This document shows positions 9,413 through 15,882 of a stretch of 64,000 nucleotides of DNA, piece after piece; the first letter of the stretch is position 1, and each line of letters starts with the position of its first letter. A program made the translations under genes and the position numbers. Source of the stretch: Thalassotalea_E sp964620605. Lineage in GTDB: Bacteria > Pseudomonadota > Gammaproteobacteria > Enterobacterales > Alteromonadaceae. The notes below the pieces were generated by a model. The model saw only the letters and a list, made by a program, of their open reading frames with translations. It was not told the DNA's origin and ran no database searches. The DNA lies in assembly GCA_964620605.1 (NCBI GenBank), contig CAZUHQ010000003.1, forward strand, positions 21,565 through 85,564, written 5' to 3'.

Positions 9413-10777
9413 CTAAAAGCTGTACCTGACCGACGCCATCGCCTTAGTGCGCTGATAATCATACAAAATCAGATTACTGTTATGATTAATGTGGCTAACC
9501 GTGATACTGGCCTGCCAGTTAGGTAAAAACAAATAATTCAAGCGCGCTTCAAGCCGGGTAAGTTCAGTTTTTCTTTTCGTTTGAAATAAAGGTTCAACTG
9601 CTTGATGATTTCCGTCGAGATAATCAAATTTACCTGACAGACTGGTTTGACCGTTAATACGCCAATTGATTAGATAACTGGCGCCCCATAAGTCCCTGTC
9701 GATATGTTGATTCCCACTTGCCCTGGCATTTTCCGTTCCCACCCTTAGAACGAATTTATGCCTGACCTGCCTAACACTTTTACTAAACCATAACGCAGCG
9801 ATAAATTGTTCTTTATCCCGATGATTAACCTGCTGATAACTCTCTAATGCCAAAGAAACGCTGGCTCCGACACGACTACTGGCCGTTAACGGATAACCAC
9901 CGTTGATCACCAGACCGGAATACTCCAAATAGGAATCGCCATCCAGGCGCAGCGGGCGGTAGAAGGCACTGAAATCTAACTCCAAGTTTTGCCACTGATC
10001 CCGGTAACCAGCCAAAGCACTATAGTAAGTGCGATCCCAGGCAAGTGACTTGGAATATTGCACGGACTGAAGGCTCGCACCGGCATACCAGGCACTTTGT
10101 TGACTTAAAGGTTTGGCATATAGCAGCTGCGCCTGAATATCACTATAAGCAGATTCTATTTCCCGGCTTTGTTCAAACAAGCGAATATTTCCCAACCATG
10201 GAATATTAACAAATTCATCTTCTACGCCATTATTGGCATTAGAATCTACCCCAACACCAAGTTGCAGCCAATTTTGCCAATGACCGGATTGCTGCGACAG
10301 GCGACGGTGAATCGCCTCTAGATAATTAGCAATACTATCGCGATATTGATGTTCCGCCTGGCTTTGTTGCAACAGTTCAAACTGATTTTGTGCCGCCTGC
10401 AATTGATACAACTCGAAATAGGTCACCGCCAAATAATATCTGGCATAAAAGGAGTCAGGCTGGCGATTTAATACCCGCTCAAAAGCAAACACTGCCAACT
10501 GTAATTCTCCGGCGGCTTTCGCTGCCATGGCCAGAGCATAATCAAATTCAGGATCCCCTTCCCATTGCTCAAGCGATGATGTCGCCAGTTGAAATGCCTG
10601 CTGAGGCTGTTCAGCTTTTAGTAAGGATAAAATGTGCTGTTGTGGGTTTTCAGTATCGGCATGGCAAAACAGGCTGTTAAGACCAATAGATAAAAAAAAC
10701 ACCGCACGCATGGCTTTACAAGAATTAAAGCCGATTGAGGCAGATACACGCCCATTGTTTTGTTGTTTCCGGAGCAT
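9413..10777 (-). CDS. TPR-containing outer-membrane beta-barrel protein
   Basis: A 454-residue protein, first of the four-gene operon. The N-terminal third (about 45-165) reads as TPR-like helices (FDYALAMAAKAAGELQLAVFAFERVL, then ARYYLAVTYFELYQLQAAQNQFELL). The rest is alternating, aromatic-rich beta sequence ending in Phe (MASVRYSF), as in outer-membrane barrels. A TPR domain followed by a barrel recalls the Slam/DUF560 arrangement, but I cannot confirm that family. The start is uncertain: the ATG at 10777 gives a long N-region, whereas an ATG at 10711 would begin MRAVFFLSIGLNSLFCHA, a compact signal peptide. Neither has a strong RBS. Possible roles are surface export of, or partnership with, the giant lipoprotein encoded two genes downstream (inference from context). 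Confidence 0.75.
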   Translation of the reverse strand: MLRKQQNNGRVSASIGFNSCKAMRAVFFLSIGLNSLFCHADTENPQQHILSLLKAEQPQQAFQLATSSLEQWEGDPEFDYALAMAAKAAGELQLAVFAFERVLNRQPDSFYARYYLAVTYFELYQLQAAQNQFELLQQSQAEHQYRDSIANYLEAIHRRLSQQSGHWQNWLQLGVGVDSNANNGVEDEFVNIPWLGNIRLFEQSREIESAYSDIQAQLLYAKPLSQQSAWYAGASLQSVQYSKSLAWDRTYYSALAGYRDQWQNLELDFSAFYRPLRLDGDSYLEYSGLVINGGYPLTASSRVGASVSLALESYQQVNHRDKEQFIAALWFSKSVRQVRHKFVLRVGTENARASGNQHIDRDLWGASYLINWRINGQTSLSGKFDYLDGNHQAVEPLFQTKRKTELTRLEARLNYLFLPNWQASITVSHINHNSNLILYDYQRTKAMASVRYSF

Positions 10778-10960
10778 AATTGCTTGTTAGTTTGGCGAAT
10801 ACTAGCTATCAGTATAGAAGCAAAAGAAAATTATGCCTGACTAAGTATCAGATTTTATTGAGAACGAATAAAATCTAGCCTACTACAGAATATCACTAGA
10901 CGAGCAGCAAGAACGGATATTACCCACTGGCAAGCACCTTCGACTCTATACACTCCACTT
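10778..10960. other. Intergenic region upstream of the envelope operon
   Basis: About 180 bp between the TPR/barrel gene and the TnsA relic. It should contain the promoter of the minus-strand four-gene operon and one boundary of the accessory island. I see no convincing -35/-10 pair, no clear transposon terminal repeat and no target-site duplication. Confidence 0.5.
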
Positions 10961-11143
10961 TTACGTAAGATCATGCCACCCCGTATAGTCAACAAGTAAA
11001 TCACTGGTCATCACCATATCGCCATCTTGTAATAGCGGGTGTGGAAAGTTTTTCTGATTGGCAATAGCCAGGGTTTGTTCTAGGTCGAATGTAAACGGCT
11101 CACGTATATCAACTACGTTGGGGTGATGTTCAGCTATTCGCGA
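10961..11143 (-). pseudogene. tnsA: Relic of a Tn7-type TnsA endonuclease
   Basis: A 60-codon open stretch, closed by TGA upstream and TAA at 10961-10963 and lacking a start, encodes a segment very like the middle of Tn7 TnsA. VVDIREPF corresponds to VLDIREQFPLL, LAIANQKNFPHPL to IAIDSGIKHPV, and VMTSDLLVDY to VMSTDFLVDC, with similar spacing. The Asp in TSDLLVD matches the catalytic Asp114 of Tn7 TnsA. The segments that would hold the catalytic Glu63 and Lys132 are missing, so this is a fragment cut at both ends. It reads in the same direction as glmS, the orientation tnsA has in a canonical Tn7 insertion. The comparison is with the Tn7 protein as remembered; no search was run. Confidence 0.75.
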
Positions 11144-11195
11144 TCATAAAATAACCGCTAGTGAGCTCCTCTGATGATAGTCTTTGCATATTGTT

Positions 11196-11215
11196 GCTAA
11201 ATTAGCTAATTTAGC
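11196..11215. promoter_or_regulatory. Perfect 20-bp palindrome upstream of the small regulator gene
   Basis: GCTAAATTAGCTAATTTAGC is identical to its reverse complement and ends 26 bp before the ATG at 11242. The core also reads as overlapping 9-bp direct repeats of GCTAAATTA type. It is well placed to be an operator for the 79-residue protein that follows (autoregulation) or part of its promoter. No protein-binding data can be read from sequence alone. Confidence 0.5.
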
Positions 11216-11241
11216 TAAATGATAAAAACGAAGTCCTGATC

Positions 11242-11481
11242 ATGTCTGAACAAACAATTTTTGAGCAAATTAAATTGGCACTCGCTGATGCACCACGCAA
11301 TCAGTATACGGCTGAGTTACACCTGCAAATGATCAAATACGCGGATGATCTAAAGCACATCACTTCAAAAGAATTCAGTGAAGGCGTGGGGCTTAAACAA
11401 AGTTTAGGAACAGAGTTCAGCAAGATGCGTAACTTAACCACCAGGCTTAAGGCTGCGGGGTTAGATACCAACAGAATTTAA
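11242..11481 (+). CDS. Small HTH-like putative regulator of the restriction locus
   Basis: A 79-residue soluble protein, all-helical in character, with conserved-looking segments FTxEL-type (YTAELHLQMIKYADDL), ITSKEFSEGVGLKQSLGTEFSKM and LTTRLKAAGLD. Small proteins of this kind often precede hsdM in marine gammaproteobacterial type I loci, where they are annotated as HTH-like or transcription factors. I recall the pattern but not a precise family number. It lies 85 bp upstream of hsdM on the same strand, with palindromes before itself and before hsdM, which suits a control protein that times methylase and nuclease expression. The gene is intact, unlike the hsdM and hsdR genes it presumably served. 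Confidence 0.7.
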   Translation: MSEQTIFEQIKLALADAPRNQYTAELHLQMIKYADDLKHITSKEFSEGVGLKQSLGTEFSKMRNLTTRLKAAGLDTNRI

Positions 11482-11518
11482 GTTGAACGCCCAAATTGTC
11501 CACAAGTTAGAATTTTTG

Positions 11519-11540
11519 ATACGTGTCGAGTGACACGTAT
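11519..11540. promoter_or_regulatory. Inverted repeat upstream of hsdM
   Basis: Two perfect 9-bp arms, ATACGTGTC and GACACGTAT, are separated by GAGT and end 26 bp before the hsdM ATG. With no T-run after it, it is unlikely to be a terminator. An operator for the small regulator, or a control element in the hsdM leader, is more likely. Confidence 0.5.
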
Positions 11541-11566
11541 TAGTATCAGTTTAATAGGAATTATAA

Positions 11567-13144
11567 ATGACAAGTTTACAGCAACGTGCCGAACTTCAAC
11601 GCCAAATATGGGCGATTGCCAACGATGTGCGCGGCTCAGTGGATGGCTGGGATTTTAAGCAATATGTACTGGGGTCGCTGTTCTACCGTTTTATCAGTGA
11701 AAACTTTGTCAACTACATCACAGGCGGAGATGAGAGCGTTAATTATGCTGCCATGTCTAACGATGATGAAAACATTCTGGCTGCCAAAGATGATGCAGTT
11801 CGCACTAAAGGATATTTTATCCTTCCTAGCCAGTTGTTTAGCAATGTGGCGGCTAATGCGCATAAGAACGAAAATTTAAATACGGATTTGGCGGCTATTT
11901 TTGCTGCAATCGAAAACTCAGCCAATGGCTACGATTCAGAAAAAGACATCAAAGGCTTGTTTGCCGACTTTGATACCACCAGTAATCGTCTGGGTAATAC
12001 GGTAGAGGCAAAAAATAAACGCCTTGCTGCGGTATTAAAACGCGTGTCTGAACTGTCTTTCGGCAATTTTGAAGGCGGTTTTGAAGATAACCAAATCGAT
12101 TTGTTCGGTGATGCTTATGAGTTCTTAATTTCAAACTATGCCGCCAATGCGGGTAAATCCGGTGGCTAATTTTTCACCCCGCAGCACGTTTCAAAATTGA
12201 TCGCGCAGCTCGCTATGCACGGCCAAACCAGTGTCAATAAAATCTATGACCCCGCGGCAGGTTCGGGCTCGTTGCTGTTACAAGCCAAAAAGCACTTTGA
12301 TGCGCATATCATTGAAGACGGTTTTTTTGGACAAGAGCTAAACCACACTACTTACAACTTGGCGCGTATGAATATGTTTTTGCACAACATTAACTACGAC
12401 AAGTTTAATATCCAGTTGGGCGACACCTTAATCGAACCGCACTTTGGTGACGACAAGCCCTTTGACGCGATTGTTTCCAATCCGCCTTATTCGGTTAAAT
12501 GGATAGGCAGCGACGACCCAACCCTAATCAACGACGACCGCTTTGCGCCCGCTGGTGTGCTCGCGCCTAAATCAAAAGCCGACTTTGCCTTTGTGCTGCA
12601 TGCGCTGAATTATTTATCTGGCCGAGGCCGTGCGGCTATTGTGTGCTTCCCCGGTATTTTTTACCGTGGTGGCGCTGAGCAAAAAATTCGTAAGTATCTA
12701 GTCGATAACAATTATGTGGAAACCGTGATTTCACTGGCTCCTAACCTGTTCTTTGGCACCACCATTGCCGTGAACATTTTGGTGCTGTCAAAACACAAAA
12801 CCGACACCACCACCCAGTTTATCGATGCCAGCGGTTTGTTTAAAAAAGAAACCAATAACAACGTTTTAACGGACAACGAAGACGAAAAAAATCCGGGTCA
12901 TATTCAGCAAATTATGAAGGTGTTCGCCAGCAAAGAGAACGTTGATCACTTTGCTAAATCGGTTGATTTGGATGTTATCGCAGGCAATAGCTACAATCTT
13001 TCGGTAAGCAGTTATGTGGAAGCTAAAGACAACCGTGAGCTAGTGGACATTACAGAGCTTAATGCCGAACTTAAAACCACCGTTGCTAAAATTGATGCGC
13101 TTCGCAGTGATATTGATGCCATAGTTGCGGAGATTGACGCATGA
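11567..13144 (+). pseudogene. hsdM: Type I DNA methyltransferase subunit HsdM, interrupted by an in-frame stop
   Basis: The full frame would encode 525 residues (EcoR124I-type HsdM is about 520). A TAA at 12167-12169 replaces codon 201. The family sequence here is normally GKSGGEFFTPQHVS, and the window reads GKSGG-stop-FFTPQHVS in the same frame, so a GAA-to-TAA change is the simplest explanation. The first 200 residues hold the helical N-terminal domain. The SAM-binding DPAAGSG (about 228-234) and catalytic NPPY (about 305-308) lie after the stop, so the truncated product cannot methylate. A TTG at 12197 could restart translation but would lack the N-terminal domain. AGGA precedes the ATG. 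The 3' end overlaps hsdS (ATGA). Sequencing error cannot be excluded. Confidence 0.88.
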
Positions 13145-14535
13145 GTCATTTGAACTATTTAGAGAAGCTATTAGAAGGCGTGGGTACTGAATGGCAAGCT
13201 TTAGGTGATTTAGTAACATTACGCCGGGGGAGAGTTATGTCAAAAGGGTTCCTGTCTGAAAATACAGGAATATTCCCAGTTTATAGCTCTCAAACAGCAA
13301 ATGATGGAATGATTGGCTCAATCGATACTTACGATTTTGATGGTGAATATATTAGTTGGACCACCGATGGCGCTAATGCGGGCACTATATTTTATCGTAA
13401 AGGGAAATTTTCAATTACAAATGTTTGTGGTCTCATGAAGATCATAGATGAAAACCTTTTAAACTATAAGTATTTGTATTATTGGTTGACAACTGAAGCT
13501 AAAAAGTACGTTTATTCAGGTATGGGTAATCCGAAGCTAATGAGTCATCAGGTTGAAAAAATTGTAGTCCCCATCCCATGCCCAGATAACCCAGAAAAAT
13601 CGCTGGCAATACAAGCTGAAATAGTGCGTATTCTGGACGCATTTACCGCCATGACCGCCGAGCTTAACATGCGGAAAAAACAATACAATTACTACCGCGA
13701 CCAGTTACTCTCGTTCCCATGCTCCAGCGTGGGAACGCAAGGTGAGGTTGAGTGGAAGACGTTAGGTGACCTTGCAGAAAATCTGGACTCAAAGCGTAAG
13801 CCTATAACCAGTGGTCTAAGAGAAGCTGGCGAAATTCCATACTACGGTGCATCTGGTATCGTCGATTATGTCATGGATTACATATTTGACGGTGATTACT
13901 TATTAGTCTCTGAGGATGGCGCAAATCTATTAGCCCGTAATACGCCTATAGCATTTAGTATTAGTGGTAAAACATGGGTAAATAATCATGCTCACGTGCT
14001 TAAATTTGAAACTTACGCGGAGAGAAAGTACGTAGAATACTATCTGAATAGTATCGACCTAACTCCTTACATTTCTGGAGCAGCCCAACCAAAGTTGAAT
14101 AAAAAGAACTTGGAAAGTATAAATATTCCAAATCCAGCCCCTAAAGAAAAAGAACGCATTGTGGCTATCTTAGATAAATTTGATTCTTTGACCTGTTCAA
14201 TTAAAGAAGGCCTTCCCCGCGAAATCGAGCTACGTCAAAAGCAATACGAGTATTATCGTGACTTGTTGTTGAGCTTCCCGCGAGGTGATTCAGATGAAGC
14301 CGCCTTAAATCTGCATTCCCACGGCAGGCCGCGAGAACGAGGCACAAGGCTCCCACGCAGGAGCATGGGAGCCAGTATGTATCGGAACGTGCAGCCAGTG
14401 TGTGTTGGAGCACGGAACCAGCACTTTCTCGTTCCCACGCTCTGCGTTTCATTTTCTCGTTCCCATGCTCTGCGTTTCGTTTTCTCGTTCCCATGCTCTG
14501 CGTGGGAATGCATAGGGAGGCCAAGTAATGGGTAG
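13141..14535 (+). CDS. hsdS: Type I restriction specificity subunit HsdS with REP-derived insertions
   Basis: It encodes the DNA-recognition subunit that directs HsdM and HsdR to a bipartite target. Two target-recognition domains are seen (about 15-165 and 205-355), each followed by the coiled-coil spacer typical of the family (LNMRKKQYNYYRDQLLSF and RQKQYEYYRDLLLSF). The frame is open for 464 residues, but two parts look acquired. A REP hairpin (13712-13737) lies in the central linker and is translated as FPCSSVGTQ. After the second LLLSFP the reading frame continues for about 85 residues through degenerate REP repeats to a stop at 14533. Conventional relatives end near LLLSF. It starts within the last codons of hsdM. 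The recognition sequence cannot be predicted. The protein may fold, but its partners are broken. Confidence 0.85.
   Translation: MSHLNYLEKLLEGVGTEWQALGDLVTLRRGRVMSKGFLSENTGIFPVYSSQTANDGMIGSIDTYDFDGEYISWTTDGANAGTIFYRKGKFSITNVCGLMKIIDENLLNYKYLYYWLTTEAKKYVYSGMGNPKLMSHQVEKIVVPIPCPDNPEKSLAIQAEIVRILDAFTAMTAELNMRKKQYNYYRDQLLSFPCSSVGTQGEVEWKTLGDLAENLDSKRKPITSGLREAGEIPYYGASGIVDYVMDYIFDGDYLLVSEDGANLLARNTPIAFSISGKTWVNNHAHVLKFETYAERKYVEYYLNSIDLTPYISGAAQPKLNKKNLESINIPNPAPKEKERIVAILDKFDSLTCSIKEGLPREIELRQKQYEYYRDLLLSFPRGDSDEAALNLHSHGRPRERGTRLPRRSMGASMYRNVQPVCVGARNQHFLVPTLCVSFSRSHALRFVFSFPCSAWECIGRPSNG
13712..13737. repeat. REP hairpin inside hsdS
   Basis: CGTTCCCA and TGGGAACG form an 8-bp perfect stem around a 10-base loop (TGCTCCAGCG). 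It is the same family as the repeats flanking the RAYT gene at 14528. It sits in frame between the two halves of hsdS. Confidence 0.85.
14348..14373. repeat. REP hairpin with compensated stem
   Basis: Arms GGCTCCCA and TGGGAGCC pair perfectly. Relative to the common form (TTCCCA/TGGGAA) both arms carry matching changes, so pairing is kept while sequence differs. A more degenerate copy lies just upstream, near 14312-14340. Confidence 0.7.
14425..14514. repeat. Three tandem 28-bp REP-derived units upstream of the RAYT gene
   Basis: Units begin with TTTCTCGTTCCCA at 14425, 14453 and 14481 (28-bp period). The first two contain only the left arm and GCTCTGCG loop; the third continues into the complementary arm and forms a full hairpin ending TGGGAATGCAT. 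The block forms the end of the hsdS frame and immediately precedes the transposase start at 14528. Confidence 0.8.
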
Positions 14536-15058
14536 AAGCCGCTACATAATCACCGAGCCACAACAACCACACTTTGTCACCTTAACCGTGCTACACTGGA
14601 TCCCCGTATTCACACGCCCAGAAACCGTTAATATCCTACTCGACTCACTAGGTTTTTTAAGCAAAGAAGGCCTCAAAGTTTATGCTTGGGTGGTACTTGA
14701 AAACCACTGCCACTTTGTTTTGCAAAGCCATCAACTCGATAAAGATATTGCCCGTTTTAAATCATTTACGGCTAGACAATTGATTGAATATCTACAAGTC
14801 AAAAATGTAAAAACCATTTTGGATCAACTGGCGTTTTATAAAAAAGCCCACAAAGATGATCGTAATTATCAATTTTGGCAGGAAGGAGTGCATCCTGAGC
14901 TGATCCAAGGCGAGCAAATGATGCGACAAAAGATTGATTATATTCATCAAAATCCCGTTAAACGCGGTTATGTTGATGAGGCTACACATTGGCGATATTC
15001 TAGTGCCAGAGATTATGCCGGTACCGCTGGGTTATTGGAGATTTGTCAATCATGGTAG
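14528..15058 (+). CDS. REP-associated tyrosine transposase (RAYT, Y1 HUH family)
   Basis: A 176-residue single-strand transposase of the TnpA-REP/Y1 family, which cuts and joins REP hairpins. The HUH pair is seen in ENHCHFVL (His-Cys-His instead of the more usual HVH). The candidate nucleophilic Tyr is in KIDYIHQNPVKRGYV, and the C-terminal WRYSSARDY is typical of the family. It is flanked by REP hairpins in opposite orientation: CGTTCCCATGCTCTGCG with TGGGAATGCAT on the left, and their reverse complement on the right. That is the expected arrangement for a RAYT with its substrates. It begins inside the end of hsdS and separates hsdS from rhuM, so it is a later insertion in the restriction operon. 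The length is normal and the frame intact. Confidence 0.9.
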   Translation: MGRSRYIITEPQQPHFVTLTVLHWIPVFTRPETVNILLDSLGFLSKEGLKVYAWVVLENHCHFVLQSHQLDKDIARFKSFTARQLIEYLQVKNVKTILDQLAFYKKAHKDDRNYQFWQEGVHPELIQGEQMMRQKIDYIHQNPVKRGYVDEATHWRYSSARDYAGTAGLLEICQSW

Positions 15059-15063
15059 TTGGT

Positions 15064-15113
15064 ATGCATTCCCACGCGGAGCATATGCATTCCCACGCGG
15101 AGCATGGGAACGA
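15064..15113. repeat. REP repeats downstream of the RAYT gene
   Basis: A 21-bp unit, ATGCATTCCCACGCGGAGCAT, occurs twice in tandem (15064-15084 and 15085-15105). The second copy is followed by GGGAACGA, which completes a hairpin. It is the reverse complement of the repeat to the left of the transposase with one difference in the loop, giving inverted flanks around the gene. Confidence 0.85.
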
Positions 15114-15162
15114 GTACGTACAAAGTCCAGCAACTACATTTTCAAACTGCAAGGAGAAGCAA

Positions 15163-15882
15163 ATGAATAAGCTGACGTTACAAGACCAAACTTCAGAATT
15201 CCTACTCTACACCGCGCCTAATGGTGATGTGAAAGTGGAAGTGCTACTCAGTGGCGAAACCATTTGGCTGACCCAAAAACGTATTGCCGAATTATTTGGT
15301 GTGGGTGTTCCTGCTATTTCTAAGCATTTGAAAAATATTTTTGAAAGTGGTGAACTACAAGAAGAACTGGTTATTTCCATTTTGGAAAATACCACTGCAC
15401 ATGGCGCTATTGCTGGGAAAACGCAAACAAAAACAGTCAAATATTACAACCTAGATGCGGTTATTTCGGTTGGCTATCGGGTTAATTCAACTCAAGCTAC
15501 GCAGTTTCGTATTTGGGCAACACAGCTGATTAAAGACTACATCATCAAAGGCTTTGCCATGGATGATGAACGCCTTAAAAATGGTCGCTTTTTTGGTAAA
15601 GATTATTTTAAAGAGCTATTGGAACGGGTTCGTTCCATTCGTGCCAGTGAGCGCCGTAATACTTTTACCATGGAAGCTTTTGCCCAAAGCGTAAATAAGT
15701 TTCTAGCCTTTAATGAATACCAAGTATTAGAAGGTTATGGCAATGTGACCCGAAAGGCCGCCGAGCAAAAAGCTCATGCAGAGTACAAGCAATTTAATAA
15801 ACAACAAAAAATAGAGTCAGACTTTGATCGAGAAGTTAAAAAACTACTTGGCCAAGGTAGTAAGAAAAAGGATGTAGATTAA
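15163..15882 (+). CDS. rhuM: RhuM family protein
   Basis: A 239-residue protein of the RhuM family, recognisable from IWLTQKRIAELFGVGVPAISKHLKNIFESGEL near the N-terminus (an HTH-like DNA-binding segment), the central YYNLDAVISVGYRVNSTQATQFRIWATQLIKDYIIKGF block, and a charged C-terminus. RhuM was named for a Salmonella pathogenicity-island gene whose biochemical role is not settled. In many genomes the gene sits inside type I restriction operons between hsdS and hsdR, as here. The start is set by a strong AAGGAGAAGC ribosome site before the ATG at 15163; longer in-frame starts would translate REP repeats. It overlaps hsdR by one base and is intact. Confidence 0.85.
   Translation: MNKLTLQDQTSEFLLYTAPNGDVKVEVLLSGETIWLTQKRIAELFGVGVPAISKHLKNIFESGELQEELVISILENTTAHGAIAGKTQTKTVKYYNLDAVISVGYRVNSTQATQFRIWATQLIKDYIIKGFAMDDERLKNGRFFGKDYFKELLERVRSIRASERRNTFTMEAFAQSVNKFLAFNEYQVLEGYGNVTRKAAEQKAHAEYKQFNKQQKIESDFDREVKKLLGQGSKKKDVD

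Noticed and set aside
12167..12169. The hsdM stop as a recoded codon or programmed readthrough.
   Set aside because: It is TAA, not the TGA used for selenocysteine, and no stimulatory structure is evident. A Glu codon mutation is the simplest reading.
14425..14514. Regular 28-bp repeats that could be taken for a CRISPR array.
   Set aside because: The units are contiguous with no spacers and match the REP hairpins around the RAYT gene; there are no cas genes.
14201..14572. Opposite-strand open frames across the REP cluster after hsdS.
   Set aside because: They are created by the low-stop repeats; no family features or ribosome sites.
15043..15162. Longer in-frame start for the RhuM protein (residues reading MHSHAEHGNE).
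   Set aside because: These residues are translated REP repeats, and a strong ribosome site precedes the ATG at 15163.
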